A DNA stretch of 64,000 bases from Protula sp. h YS-2021. Its lineage: Eukaryota; Annelida; Polychaeta; Sabellida; Serpulidae. Within the stretch, counting starts at the first letter, position 1; each line of letters starts with the position of its first letter. Where the stretch lies: contig OX457031.1 of the NCBI GenBank assembly GCA_949752745.1, positions 1 to 64,000 on the forward strand. The letters run 5' to 3'. Under the pieces are notes generated by a model. The model did no database searches and had not been told where the DNA came from. It saw nothing but the letters and a program-made list of their open reading frames with translations. Below are positions 19,101 through 34,100 of this stretch, one piece after another. Made by a program: the position numbers and the translations under genes.

Positions 19101-22100
19101 CAGGGCTTATTCCGGGTTGCATTTTCTTGTATCTATAGGGTTGCGACCCGGGGTTACCTTGGGGTAACCTAGGGTTACACCTGTCAATCAAGAGTTTTTT
19201 TCTATCATTTAGATGGACACAGAGCCATATGGACACAGAGCCATGTGCACCCTCATCTCTATACCCTAACCCTAACCCTAACCCTAACCCTAACCCTAAC
19301 ACTAACCCTAACCCTAACCCTAACCCTAACACTAACCCTAACCCTACAGAGCCATGTGCACCCTCATCTCTATACCCTAACCCTAACCCTAACCCTAACC
19401 CTAACCCTAACACTAACCCAACTTAACATGGATGGACATGGACAGTGGTTAAAATTAGAGTCAAGGTTGGAGTCAGGGTCGGGGTCAGGGTCAAGGTTGG
19501 GGTCAGGGTTAGAGTCAGGGTCAGGGTCGGGGTCAGGGTCAGGGTCAGGGTCGGGGTCAGGGTTAGGGTCGGGGTCAGGGTCAGGGTCAGGGTTAGGGGT
19601 TAGGGTAAGGGTCAGGGTCAAGGTTGTGTCAAGGCTGAATTGTATTGGACTTAGAATATTTTTAATAGGGTTAGGGTCAGGGGTTAGGGTCAGGGTCAGG
19701 GTTAAGGTCAAGGGTTGGGTCAAGGTTGAGTTGTGTTGGACTTAGAATATTTTTCAAAGGGTTAAGGTCAGGGTCAAGGGTTAAGGTTAGGGTCAAGGTT
19801 GGGGTTAGGGTCAGGGTCAAGGTTGTGTCAAGGTTGAGTTGTGTTGGACTTGGAATACTTTTCATAGGGTTAGGGTCAGGGTCAGGGGTTAGGGTCGGGG
19901 TCATGGTCAGGGGTTAGGGTCAGGGTCAGGGTCAAGGGTTGGGGTCAAAGGGTTGAGTTGGGTCAGGGCTTATTCCGGGTTGCATTTTCTTGTATCTATA
20001 GGGTTGCGACCCGGGGTTACCTTGGGGTAACCTAGGGTTACACCTGTCAATCAAGAGTTTTTTTCTATCATTTAGATGGACACAGAGCCATATGGACACA
20101 GAGCCATGTGCACCCTCATCTCTATACCCTAACCCTAACCCTAACCCTAACCCTAACCCTAACACTAACCCAACTTAACATGGATGGACATGGACAGTGG
20201 TTAAAATTAGAGTCAAGGTTGGAGTCAGGGTCGGGGTCAGGGTCAAGGTTGGGGTCAGGGTTAGAGTCAGGGTCAGGGTCGGGGTCAGGGTCAGGGTCAG
20301 GGTCGGGGTCAGGGTTAGGGTCGGGGTCAGGGTCAGGGTCAGGGTTAGGGGTTAGGGTAAGGGTCAGGGTCAAGGTTGTGTCAAGGCTGAATTGTATTGG
20401 ACTTAGAATATTTTTAATAGGGTTAGGGTCAGGGGTTAGGGTCAGGGTCAGGGTTAAGGTCAAGGGTTGGGTCAAGGTTGAGTTGTGTTGGACTTAGAAT
20501 ATTTTTCAAAGGGTTAAGGTCAGGGTCAAGGGTTAAGGTTAGGGTCAAGGTTGGGGTTAGGGTCAGGGTCAAGGTTGTGTCAAGGTTGAGTTGTGTTGGA
20601 CTTGGAATACTTTTCATAGGGTTAGGGTCAGGGTCAGGGGTTAGGGTCGGGGTCATGGTCAGGGGTTAGGGTCAGGGTCAGGGTCAAGGGTTGGGGTCAA
20701 AGGGTTGAGTTGGGTCAGGGCTTATTCCGGGTTGCATTTTCTTGTATCTATAGGGTTGCGACCCGGGGTTACCTTGGGGTAACCTAGGGTTACACCTGTC
20801 AATCAAGAGTTTTTTTCTATCATTTAGATGGACACAGAGCCATATGGACACAGAGCCATGTGCACCCTCATCTCTATACCCTAACCCTAACCCTAACCCT
20901 AACCCTAACCCTAACACTAACCCTAACCCTAACCCTAACCCTAACACTAACCCTAACCCTACAGAGCCATGTGCACCCTCATCTCTATACCCTAACCCTA
21001 ACCCTAACCCTAACCCTAACCCTAACACTAACCCAACTTAACATGGATGGACATGGACAGTGGTTAAAATTAGAGTCAAGGTTGGAGTCAGGGTCGGGGT
21101 CAGGGTCAAGGTTGGGGTCAGGGTTAGAGTCAGGGTCAGGGTCGGGGTCAGGGTCAGGGTCAGGGTCGGGGTCAGGGTTAGGGTCGGGGTCAGGGTCAGG
21201 GTCAGGGTTAGGGGTTAGGGTAAGGGTCAGGGTCAAGGTTGTGTCAAGGCTGAATTGTATTGGACTTAGAATATTTTTAATAGGGTTAGGGTCAGGGGTT
21301 AGGGTCAGGGTCAGGGTTAAGGTCAAGGGTTGGGTCAAGGTTGAGTTGTGTTGGACTTAGAATATTTTTCAAAGGGTTAAGGTCAGGGTCAAGGGTTAAG
21401 GTTAGGGTCAAGGTTGGGGTTAGGGTCAGGGTCAAGGTTGTGTCAAGGTTGAGTTGTGTTGGACTTGGAATACTTTTCATAGGGTTAGGGTCAGGGTCAG
21501 GGGTTAGGGTCGGGGTCATGGTCAGGGGTTAGGGTCAGGGTCAGGGTCAAGGGTTGGGGTCAAAGGGTTGAGTTGGGTCAGGGCTTATTCCGGGTTGCAT
21601 TTTCTTGTATCTATAGGGTTGCGACCCGGGGTTACCTTGGGGTAACCTAGGGTTACACCTGTCAATCAAGAGTTTTTTTCTATCATTTAGATGGACACAG
21701 AGCCATATGGACACAGAGCCATGTGCACCCTCATCTCTATACCCTAACCCTAACCCTAACCCTAACCCTAACCCTAACACTAACCCAACTTAACATGGAT
21801 GGACATGGACAGTGGTTAAAATTAGAGTCAAGGTTGGAGTCAGGGTCGGGGTCAGGGTCAAGGTTGGGGTCAGGGTTAGAGTCAGGGTCAGGGTCGGGGT
21901 CAGGGTCAGGGTCAGGGTCGGGGTCAGGGTTAGGGTCGGGGTCAGGGTCAGGGTCAGGGTTAGGGGTTAGGGTAAGGGTCAGGGTCAAGGTTGTGTCAAG
22001 GCTGAATTGTATTGGACTTAGAATATTTTTAATAGGGTTAGGGTCAGGGGTTAGGGTCAGGGTCAGGGTTAAGGTCAAGGGTTGGGTCAAGGTTGAGTTG

Positions 22101-25100
22101 TGTTGGACTTAGAATATTTTTCAAAGGGTTAAGGTCAGGGTCAAGGGTTAAGGTTAGGGTCAAGGTTGGGGTTAGGGTCAGGGTCAAGGTTGTGTCAAGG
22201 TTGAGTTGTGTTGGACTTGGAATACTTTTCATAGGGTTAGGGTCAGGGTCAGGGGTTAGGGTCGGGGTCATGGTCAGGGGTTAGGGTCAGGGTCAGGGTC
22301 AAGGGTTGGGGTCAAAGGGTTGAGTTGGGTCAGGGCTTATTCCGGGTTGCATTTTCTTGTATCTATAGGGTTGCGACCCGGGGTTACCTTGGGGTAACCT
22401 AGGGTTACACCTGTCAATCAAGAGTTTTTTTCTATCATTTAGATGGACACAGAGCCATATGGACACAGAGCCATGTGCACCCTCATCTCTATACCCTAAC
22501 CCTAACCCTAACCCTAACCCTAACCCTAACACTAACCCTAACCCTAACCCTAACCCTAACACTAACCCTAACCCTACAGAGCCATGTGCACCCTCATCTC
22601 TATACCCTAACCCTAACCCTAACCCTAACCCTAACCCTAACACTAACCCAACTTAACATGGATGGACATGGACAGTGGTTAAAATTAGAGTCAAGGTTGG
22701 AGTCAGGGTCGGGGTCAGGGTCAAGGTTGGGGTCAGGGTTAGAGTCAGGGTCAGGGTCGGGGTCAGGGTCAGGGTCAGGGTCGGGGTCAGGGTTAGGGTC
22801 GGGGTCAGGGTCAGGGTCAGGGTTAGGGGTTAGGGTAAGGGTCAGGGTCAAGGTTGTGTCAAGGCTGAATTGTATTGGACTTAGAATATTTTTAATAGGG
22901 TTAGGGTCAGGGGTTAGGGTCAGGGTCAGGGTTAAGGTCAAGGGTTGGGTCAAGGTTGAGTTGTGTTGGACTTAGAATATTTTTCAAAGGGTTAAGGTCA
23001 GGGTCAAGGGTTAAGGTTAGGGTCAAGGTTGGGGTTAGGGTCAGGGTCAAGGTTGTGTCAAGGTTGAGTTGTGTTGGACTTGGAATACTTTTCATAGGGT
23101 TAGGGTCAGGGTCAGGGGTTAGGGTCGGGGTCATGGTCAGGGGTTAGGGTCAGGGTCAGGGTCAAGGGTTGGGGTCAAAGGGTTGAGTTGGGTCAGGGCT
23201 TATTCCGGGTTGCATTTTCTTGTATCTATAGGGTTGCGACCCGGGGTTACCTTGGGGTAACCTAGGGTTACACCTGTCAATCAAGAGTTTTTTTCTATCA
23301 TTTAGATGGACACAGAGCCATATGGACACAGAGCCATGTGCACCCTCATCTCTATACCCTAACCCTAACCCTAACCCTAACCCTAACCCTAACACTAACC
23401 CAACTTAACATGGATGGACATGGACAGTGGTTAAAATTAGAGTCAAGGTTGGAGTCAGGGTCGGGGTCAGGGTCAAGGTTGGGGTCAGGGTTAGAGTCAG
23501 GGTCAGGGTCGGGGTCAGGGTCAGGGTCAGGGTCGGGGTCAGGGTTAGGGTCGGGGTCAGGGTCAGGGTCAGGGTTAGGGGTTAGGGTAAGGGTCAGGGT
23601 CAAGGTTGTGTCAAGGCTGAATTGTATTGGACTTAGAATATTTTTAATAGGGTTAGGGTCAGGGGTTAGGGTCAGGGTCAGGGTTAAGGTCAAGGGTTGG
23701 GTCAAGGTTGAGTTGTGTTGGACTTAGAATATTTTTCAAAGGGTTAAGGTCAGGGTCAAGGGTTAAGGTTAGGGTCAAGGTTGGGGTTAGGGTCAGGGTC
23801 AAGGTTGTGTCAAGGTTGAGTTGTGTTGGACTTGGAATACTTTTCATAGGGTTAGGGTCAGGGTCAGGGGTTAGGGTCGGGGTCATGGTCAGGGGTTAGG
23901 GTCAGGGTCAGGGTCAAGGGTTGGGGTCAAAGGGTTGAGTTGGGTCAGGGCTTATTCCGGGTTGCATTTTCTTGTATCTATAGGGTTGCGACCCGGGGTT
24001 ACCTTGGGGTAACCTAGGGTTACACCTGTCAATCAAGAGTTTTTTTCTATCATTTAGATGGACACAGAGCCATATGGACACAGAGCCATGTGCACCCTCA
24101 TCTCTATACCCTAACCCTAACCCTAACCCTAACCCTAACCCTAACACTAACCCTAACCCTAACCCTAACCCTAACACTAACCCTAACCCTACAGAGCCAT
24201 GTGCACCCTCATCTCTATACCCTAACCCTAACCCTAACCCTAACCCTAACCCTAACACTAACCCAACTTAACATGGATGGACATGGACAGTGGTTAAAAT
24301 TAGAGTCAAGGTTGGAGTCAGGGTCGGGGTCAGGGTCAAGGTTGGGGTCAGGGTTAGAGTCAGGGTCAGGGTCGGGGTCAGGGTCAGGGTCAGGGTCGGG
24401 GTCAGGGTTAGGGTCGGGGTCAGGGTCAGGGTCAGGGTTAGGGGTTAGGGTAAGGGTCAGGGTCAAGGTTGTGTCAAGGCTGAATTGTATTGGACTTAGA
24501 ATATTTTTAATAGGGTTAGGGTCAGGGGTTAGGGTCAGGGTCAGGGTTAAGGTCAAGGGTTGGGTCAAGGTTGAGTTGTGTTGGACTTAGAATATTTTTC
24601 AAAGGGTTAAGGTCAGGGTCAAGGGTTAAGGTTAGGGTCAAGGTTGGGGTTAGGGTCAGGGTCAAGGTTGTGTCAAGGTTGAGTTGTGTTGGACTTGGAA
24701 TACTTTTCATAGGGTTAGGGTCAGGGTCAGGGGTTAGGGTCGGGGTCATGGTCAGGGGTTAGGGTCAGGGTCAGGGTCAAGGGTTGGGGTCAAAGGGTTG
24801 AGTTGGGTCAGGGCTTATTCCGGGTTGCATTTTCTTGTATCTATAGGGTTGCGACCCGGGGTTACCTTGGGGTAACCTAGGGTTACACCTGTCAATCAAG
24901 AGTTTTTTTCTATCATTTAGATGGACACAGAGCCATATGGACACAGAGCCATGTGCACCCTCATCTCTATACCCTAACCCTAACCCTAACCCTAACCCTA
25001 ACCCTAACACTAACCCAACTTAACATGGATGGACATGGACAGTGGTTAAAATTAGAGTCAAGGTTGGAGTCAGGGTCGGGGTCAGGGTCAAGGTTGGGGT

Positions 25101-28100
25101 CAGGGTTAGAGTCAGGGTCAGGGTCGGGGTCAGGGTCAGGGTCAGGGTCGGGGTCAGGGTTAGGGTCGGGGTCAGGGTCAGGGTCAGGGTTAGGGGTTAG
25201 GGTAAGGGTCAGGGTCAAGGTTGTGTCAAGGCTGAATTGTATTGGACTTAGAATATTTTTAATAGGGTTAGGGTCAGGGGTTAGGGTCAGGGTCAGGGTT
25301 AAGGTCAAGGGTTGGGTCAAGGTTGAGTTGTGTTGGACTTAGAATATTTTTCAAAGGGTTAAGGTCAGGGTCAAGGGTTAAGGTTAGGGTCAAGGTTGGG
25401 GTTAGGGTCAGGGTCAAGGTTGTGTCAAGGTTGAGTTGTGTTGGACTTGGAATACTTTTCATAGGGTTAGGGTCAGGGTCAGGGGTTAGGGTCGGGGTCA
25501 TGGTCAGGGGTTAGGGTCAGGGTCAGGGTCAAGGGTTGGGGTCAAAGGGTTGAGTTGGGTCAGGGCTTATTCCGGGTTGCATTTTCTTGTATCTATAGGG
25601 TTGCGACCCGGGGTTACCTTGGGGTAACCTAGGGTTACACCTGTCAATCAAGAGTTTTTTTCTATCATTTAGATGGACACAGAGCCATATGGACACAGAG
25701 CCATGTGCACCCTCATCTCTATACCCTAACCCTAACCCTAACCCTAACCCTAACCCTAACACTAACCCTAACCCTAACCCTAACCCTAACACTAACCCTA
25801 ACCCTACAGAGCCATGTGCACCCTCATCTCTATACCCTAACCCTAACCCTAACCCTAACCCTAACCCTAACACTAACCCAACTTAACATGGATGGACATG
25901 GACAGTGGTTAAAATTAGAGTCAAGGTTGGAGTCAGGGTCGGGGTCAGGGTCAAGGTTGGGGTCAGGGTTAGAGTCAGGGTCAGGGTCGGGGTCAGGGTC
26001 AGGGTCAGGGTCGGGGTCAGGGTTAGGGTCGGGGTCAGGGTCAGGGTCAGGGTTAGGGGTTAGGGTAAGGGTCAGGGTCAAGGTTGTGTCAAGGCTGAAT
26101 TGTATTGGACTTAGAATATTTTTAATAGGGTTAGGGTCAGGGGTTAGGGTCAGGGTCAGGGTTAAGGTCAAGGGTTGGGTCAAGGTTGAGTTGTGTTGGA
26201 CTTAGAATATTTTTCAAAGGGTTAAGGTCAGGGTCAAGGGTTAAGGTTAGGGTCAAGGTTGGGGTTAGGGTCAGGGTCAAGGTTGTGTCAAGGTTGAGTT
26301 GTGTTGGACTTGGAATACTTTTCATAGGGTTAGGGTCAGGGTCAGGGGTTAGGGTCGGGGTCATGGTCAGGGGTTAGGGTCAGGGTCAGGGTCAAGGGTT
26401 GGGGTCAAAGGGTTGAGTTGGGTCAGGGCTTATTCCGGGTTGCATTTTCTTGTATCTATAGGGTTGCGACCCGGGGTTACCTTGGGGTAACCTAGGGTTA
26501 CACCTGTCAATCAAGAGTTTTTTTCTATCATTTAGATGGACACAGAGCCATATGGACACAGAGCCATGTGCACCCTCATCTCTATACCCTAACCCTAACC
26601 CTAACCCTAACCCTAACCCTAACACTAACCCAACTTAACATGGATGGACATGGACAGTGGTTAAAATTAGAGTCAAGGTTGGAGTCAGGGTCGGGGTCAG
26701 GGTCAAGGTTGGGGTCAGGGTTAGAGTCAGGGTCAGGGTCGGGGTCAGGGTCAGGGTCAGGGTCGGGGTCAGGGTTAGGGTCGGGGTCAGGGTCAGGGTC
26801 AGGGTTAGGGGTTAGGGTAAGGGTCAGGGTCAAGGTTGTGTCAAGGCTGAATTGTATTGGACTTAGAATATTTTTAATAGGGTTAGGGTCAGGGGTTAGG
26901 GTCAGGGTCAGGGTTAAGGTCAAGGGTTGGGTCAAGGTTGAGTTGTGTTGGACTTAGAATATTTTTCAAAGGGTTAAGGTCAGGGTCAAGGGTTAAGGTT
27001 AGGGTCAAGGTTGGGGTTAGGGTCAGGGTCAAGGTTGTGTCAAGGTTGAGTTGTGTTGGACTTGGAATACTTTTCATAGGGTTAGGGTCAGGGTCAGGGG
27101 TTAGGGTCGGGGTCATGGTCAGGGGTTAGGGTCAGGGTCAGGGTCAAGGGTTGGGGTCAAAGGGTTGAGTTGGGTCAGGGCTTATTCCGGGTTGCATTTT
27201 CTTGTATCTATAGGGTTGCGACCCGGGGTTACCTTGGGGTAACCTAGGGTTACACCTGTCAATCAAGAGTTTTTTTCTATCATTTAGATGGACACAGAGC
27301 CATATGGACACAGAGCCATGTGCACCCTCATCTCTATACCCTAACCCTAACCCTAACCCTAACCCTAACCCTAACACTAACCCTAACCCTAACCCTAACC
27401 CTAACACTAACCCTAACCCTACAGAGCCATGTGCACCCTCATCTCTATACCCTAACCCTAACCCTAACCCTAACCCTAACCCTAACACTAACCCAACTTA
27501 ACATGGATGGACATGGACAGTGGTTAAAATTAGAGTCAAGGTTGGAGTCAGGGTCGGGGTCAGGGTCAAGGTTGGGGTCAGGGTTAGAGTCAGGGTCAGG
27601 GTCGGGGTCAGGGTCAGGGTCAGGGTCGGGGTCAGGGTTAGGGTCGGGGTCAGGGTCAGGGTCAGGGTTAGGGGTTAGGGTAAGGGTCAGGGTCAAGGTT
27701 GTGTCAAGGCTGAATTGTATTGGACTTAGAATATTTTTAATAGGGTTAGGGTCAGGGGTTAGGGTCAGGGTCAGGGTTAAGGTCAAGGGTTGGGTCAAGG
27801 TTGAGTTGTGTTGGACTTAGAATATTTTTCAAAGGGTTAAGGTCAGGGTCAAGGGTTAAGGTTAGGGTCAAGGTTGGGGTTAGGGTCAGGGTCAAGGTTG
27901 TGTCAAGGTTGAGTTGTGTTGGACTTGGAATACTTTTCATAGGGTTAGGGTCAGGGTCAGGGGTTAGGGTCGGGGTCATGGTCAGGGGTTAGGGTCAGGG
28001 TCAGGGTCAAGGGTTGGGGTCAAAGGGTTGAGTTGGGTCAGGGCTTATTCCGGGTTGCATTTTCTTGTATCTATAGGGTTGCGACCCGGGGTTACCTTGG

Positions 28101-31100
28101 GGTAACCTAGGGTTACACCTGTCAATCAAGAGTTTTTTTCTATCATTTAGATGGACACAGAGCCATATGGACACAGAGCCATGTGCACCCTCATCTCTAT
28201 ACCCTAACCCTAACCCTAACCCTAACCCTAACCCTAACACTAACCCAACTTAACATGGATGGACATGGACAGTGGTTAAAATTAGAGTCAAGGTTGGAGT
28301 CAGGGTCGGGGTCAGGGTCAAGGTTGGGGTCAGGGTTAGAGTCAGGGTCAGGGTCGGGGTCAGGGTCAGGGTCAGGGTCGGGGTCAGGGTTAGGGTCGGG
28401 GTCAGGGTCAGGGTCAGGGTTAGGGGTTAGGGTAAGGGTCAGGGTCAAGGTTGTGTCAAGGCTGAATTGTATTGGACTTAGAATATTTTTAATAGGGTTA
28501 GGGTCAGGGGTTAGGGTCAGGGTCAGGGTTAAGGTCAAGGGTTGGGTCAAGGTTGAGTTGTGTTGGACTTAGAATATTTTTCAAAGGGTTAAGGTCAGGG
28601 TCAAGGGTTAAGGTTAGGGTCAAGGTTGGGGTTAGGGTCAGGGTCAAGGTTGTGTCAAGGTTGAGTTGTGTTGGACTTGGAATACTTTTCATAGGGTTAG
28701 GGTCAGGGTCAGGGGTTAGGGTCGGGGTCATGGTCAGGGGTTAGGGTCAGGGTCAGGGTCAAGGGTTGGGGTCAAAGGGTTGAGTTGGGTCAGGGCTTAT
28801 TCCGGGTTGCATTTTCTTGTATCTATAGGGTTGCGACCCGGGGTTACCTTGGGGTAACCTAGGGTTACACCTGTCAATCAAGAGTTTTTTTCTATCATTT
28901 AGATGGACACAGAGCCATATGGACACAGAGCCATGTGCACCCTCATCTCTATACCCTAACCCTAACCCTAACCCTAACCCTAACCCTAACACTAACCCTA
29001 ACCCTAACCCTAACCCTAACACTAACCCTAACCCTACAGAGCCATGTGCACCCTCATCTCTATACCCTAACCCTAACCCTAACCCTAACCCTAACCCTAA
29101 CACTAACCCAACTTAACATGGATGGACATGGACAGTGGTTAAAATTAGAGTCAAGGTTGGAGTCAGGGTCGGGGTCAGGGTCAAGGTTGGGGTCAGGGTT
29201 AGAGTCAGGGTCAGGGTCGGGGTCAGGGTCAGGGTCAGGGTCGGGGTCAGGGTTAGGGTCGGGGTCAGGGTCAGGGTCAGGGTTAGGGGTTAGGGTAAGG
29301 GTCAGGGTCAAGGTTGTGTCAAGGCTGAATTGTATTGGACTTAGAATATTTTTAATAGGGTTAGGGTCAGGGGTTAGGGTCAGGGTCAGGGTTAAGGTCA
29401 AGGGTTGGGTCAAGGTTGAGTTGTGTTGGACTTAGAATATTTTTCAAAGGGTTAAGGTCAGGGTCAAGGGTTAAGGTTAGGGTCAAGGTTGGGGTTAGGG
29501 TCAGGGTCAAGGTTGTGTCAAGGTTGAGTTGTGTTGGACTTGGAATACTTTTCATAGGGTTAGGGTCAGGGTCAGGGGTTAGGGTCGGGGTCATGGTCAG
29601 GGGTTAGGGTCAGGGTCAGGGTCAAGGGTTGGGGTCAAAGGGTTGAGTTGGGTCAGGGCTTATTCCGGGTTGCATTTTCTTGTATCTATAGGGTTGCGAC
29701 CCGGGGTTACCTTGGGGTAACCTAGGGTTACACCTGTCAATCAAGAGTTTTTTTCTATCATTTAGATGGACACAGAGCCATATGGACACAGAGCCATGTG
29801 CACCCTCATCTCTATACCCTAACCCTAACCCTAACCCTAACCCTAACCCTAACACTAACCCAACTTAACATGGATGGACATGGACAGTGGTTAAAATTAG
29901 AGTCAAGGTTGGAGTCAGGGTCGGGGTCAGGGTCAAGGTTGGGGTCAGGGTTAGAGTCAGGGTCAGGGTCGGGGTCAGGGTCAGGGTCAGGGTCGGGGTC
30001 AGGGTTAGGGTCGGGGTCAGGGTCAGGGTCAGGGTTAGGGGTTAGGGTAAGGGTCAGGGTCAAGGTTGTGTCAAGGCTGAATTGTATTGGACTTAGAATA
30101 TTTTTAATAGGGTTAGGGTCAGGGGTTAGGGTCAGGGTCAGGGTTAAGGTCAAGGGTTGGGTCAAGGTTGAGTTGTGTTGGACTTAGAATATTTTTCAAA
30201 GGGTTAAGGTCAGGGTCAAGGGTTAAGGTTAGGGTCAAGGTTGGGGTTAGGGTCAGGGTCAAGGTTGTGTCAAGGTTGAGTTGTGTTGGACTTGGAATAC
30301 TTTTCATAGGGTTAGGGTCAGGGTCAGGGGTTAGGGTCGGGGTCATGGTCAGGGGTTAGGGTCAGGGTCAGGGTCAAGGGTTGGGGTCAAAGGGTTGAGT
30401 TGGGTCAGGGCTTATTCCGGGTTGCATTTTCTTGTATCTATAGGGTTGCGACCCGGGGTTACCTTGGGGTAACCTAGGGTTACACCTGTCAATCAAGAGT
30501 TTTTTTCTATCATTTAGATGGACACAGAGCCATATGGACACAGAGCCATGTGCACCCTCATCTCTATACCCTAACCCTAACCCTAACCCTAACCCTAACC
30601 CTAACACTAACCCTAACCCTAACCCTAACCCTAACACTAACCCTAACCCTACAGAGCCATGTGCACCCTCATCTCTATACCCTAACCCTAACCCTAACCC
30701 TAACCCTAACCCTAACACTAACCCAACTTAACATGGATGGACATGGACAGTGGTTAAAATTAGAGTCAAGGTTGGAGTCAGGGTCGGGGTCAGGGTCAAG
30801 GTTGGGGTCAGGGTTAGAGTCAGGGTCAGGGTCGGGGTCAGGGTCAGGGTCAGGGTCGGGGTCAGGGTTAGGGTCGGGGTCAGGGTCAGGGTCAGGGTTA
30901 GGGGTTAGGGTAAGGGTCAGGGTCAAGGTTGTGTCAAGGCTGAATTGTATTGGACTTAGAATATTTTTAATAGGGTTAGGGTCAGGGGTTAGGGTCAGGG
31001 TCAGGGTTAAGGTCAAGGGTTGGGTCAAGGTTGAGTTGTGTTGGACTTAGAATATTTTTCAAAGGGTTAAGGTCAGGGTCAAGGGTTAAGGTTAGGGTCA

Positions 31101-34100
31101 AGGTTGGGGTTAGGGTCAGGGTCAAGGTTGTGTCAAGGTTGAGTTGTGTTGGACTTGGAATACTTTTCATAGGGTTAGGGTCAGGGTCAGGGGTTAGGGT
31201 CGGGGTCATGGTCAGGGGTTAGGGTCAGGGTCAGGGTCAAGGGTTGGGGTCAAAGGGTTGAGTTGGGTCAGGGCTTATTCCGGGTTGCATTTTCTTGTAT
31301 CTATAGGGTTGCGACCCGGGGTTACCTTGGGGTAACCTAGGGTTACACCTGTCAATCAAGAGTTTTTTTCTATCATTTAGATGGACACAGAGCCATATGG
31401 ACACAGAGCCATGTGCACCCTCATCTCTATACCCTAACCCTAACCCTAACCCTAACCCTAACCCTAACACTAACCCAACTTAACATGGATGGACATGGAC
31501 AGTGGTTAAAATTAGAGTCAAGGTTGGAGTCAGGGTCGGGGTCAGGGTCAAGGTTGGGGTCAGGGTTAGAGTCAGGGTCAGGGTCGGGGTCAGGGTCAGG
31601 GTCAGGGTCGGGGTCAGGGTTAGGGTCGGGGTCAGGGTCAGGGTCAGGGTTAGGGGTTAGGGTAAGGGTCAGGGTCAAGGTTGTGTCAAGGCTGAATTGT
31701 ATTGGACTTAGAATATTTTTAATAGGGTTAGGGTCAGGGGTTAGGGTCAGGGTCAGGGTTAAGGTCAAGGGTTGGGTCAAGGTTGAGTTGTGTTGGACTT
31801 AGAATATTTTTCAAAGGGTTAAGGTCAGGGTCAAGGGTTAAGGTTAGGGTCAAGGTTGGGGTTAGGGTCAGGGTCAAGGTTGTGTCAAGGTTGAGTTGTG
31901 TTGGACTTGGAATACTTTTCATAGGGTTAGGGTCAGGGTCAGGGGTTAGGGTCGGGGTCATGGTCAGGGGTTAGGGTCAGGGTCAGGGTCAAGGGTTGGG
32001 GTCAAAGGGTTGAGTTGGGTCAGGGCTTATTCCGGGTTGCATTTTCTTGTATCTATAGGGTTGCGACCCGGGGTTACCTTGGGGTAACCTAGGGTTACAC
32101 CTGTCAATCAAGAGTTTTTTTCTATCATTTAGATGGACACAGAGCCATATGGACACAGAGCCATGTGCACCCTCATCTCTATACCCTAACCCTAACCCTA
32201 ACCCTAACCCTAACCCTAACACTAACCCTAACCCTAACCCTAACCCTAACACTAACCCTAACCCTACAGAGCCATGTGCACCCTCATCTCTATACCCTAA
32301 CCCTAACCCTAACCCTAACCCTAACCCTAACACTAACCCAACTTAACATGGATGGACATGGACAGTGGTTAAAATTAGAGTCAAGGTTGGAGTCAGGGTC
32401 GGGGTCAGGGTCAAGGTTGGGGTCAGGGTTAGAGTCAGGGTCAGGGTCGGGGTCAGGGTCAGGGTCAGGGTCGGGGTCAGGGTTAGGGTCGGGGTCAGGG
32501 TCAGGGTCAGGGTTAGGGGTTAGGGTAAGGGTCAGGGTCAAGGTTGTGTCAAGGCTGAATTGTATTGGACTTAGAATATTTTTAATAGGGTTAGGGTCAG
32601 GGGTTAGGGTCAGGGTCAGGGTTAAGGTCAAGGGTTGGGTCAAGGTTGAGTTGTGTTGGACTTAGAATATTTTTCAAAGGGTTAAGGTCAGGGTCAAGGG
32701 TTAAGGTTAGGGTCAAGGTTGGGGTTAGGGTCAGGGTCAAGGTTGTGTCAAGGTTGAGTTGTGTTGGACTTGGAATACTTTTCATAGGGTTAGGGTCAGG
32801 GTCAGGGGTTAGGGTCGGGGTCATGGTCAGGGGTTAGGGTCAGGGTCAGGGTCAAGGGTTGGGGTCAAAGGGTTGAGTTGGGTCAGGGCTTATTCCGGGT
32901 TGCATTTTCTTGTATCTATAGGGTTGCGACCCGGGGTTACCTTGGGGTAACCTAGGGTTACACCTGTCAATCAAGAGTTTTTTTCTATCATTTAGATGGA
33001 CACAGAGCCATATGGACACAGAGCCATGTGCACCCTCATCTCTATACCCTAACCCTAACCCTAACCCTAACCCTAACCCTAACACTAACCCAACTTAACA
33101 TGGATGGACATGGACAGTGGTTAAAATTAGAGTCAAGGTTGGAGTCAGGGTCGGGGTCAGGGTCAAGGTTGGGGTCAGGGTTAGAGTCAGGGTCAGGGTC
33201 GGGGTCAGGGTCAGGGTCAGGGTCGGGGTCAGGGTTAGGGTCGGGGTCAGGGTCAGGGTCAGGGTTAGGGGTTAGGGTAAGGGTCAGGGTCAAGGTTGTG
33301 TCAAGGCTGAATTGTATTGGACTTAGAATATTTTTAATAGGGTTAGGGTCAGGGGTTAGGGTCAGGGTCAGGGTTAAGGTCAAGGGTTGGGTCAAGGTTG
33401 AGTTGTGTTGGACTTAGAATATTTTTCAAAGGGTTAAGGTCAGGGTCAAGGGTTAAGGTTAGGGTCAAGGTTGGGGTTAGGGTCAGGGTCAAGGTTGTGT
33501 CAAGGTTGAGTTGTGTTGGACTTGGAATACTTTTCATAGGGTTAGGGTCAGGGTCAGGGGTTAGGGTCGGGGTCATGGTCAGGGGTTAGGGTCAGGGTCA
33601 GGGTCAAGGGTTGGGGTCAAAGGGTTGAGTTGGGTCAGGGCTTATTCCGGGTTGCATTTTCTTGTATCTATAGGGTTGCGACCCGGGGTTACCTTGGGGT
33701 AACCTAGGGTTACACCTGTCAATCAAGAGTTTTTTTCTATCATTTAGATGGACACAGAGCCATATGGACACAGAGCCATGTGCACCCTCATCTCTATACC
33801 CTAACCCTAACCCTAACCCTAACCCTAACCCTAACACTAACCCTAACCCTAACCCTAACCCTAACACTAACCCTAACCCTACAGAGCCATGTGCACCCTC
33901 ATCTCTATACCCTAACCCTAACCCTAACCCTAACCCTAACCCTAACACTAACCCAACTTAACATGGATGGACATGGACAGTGGTTAAAATTAGAGTCAAG
34001 GTTGGAGTCAGGGTCGGGGTCAGGGTCAAGGTTGGGGTCAGGGTTAGAGTCAGGGTCAGGGTCGGGGTCAGGGTCAGGGTCAGGGTCGGGGTCAGGGTTA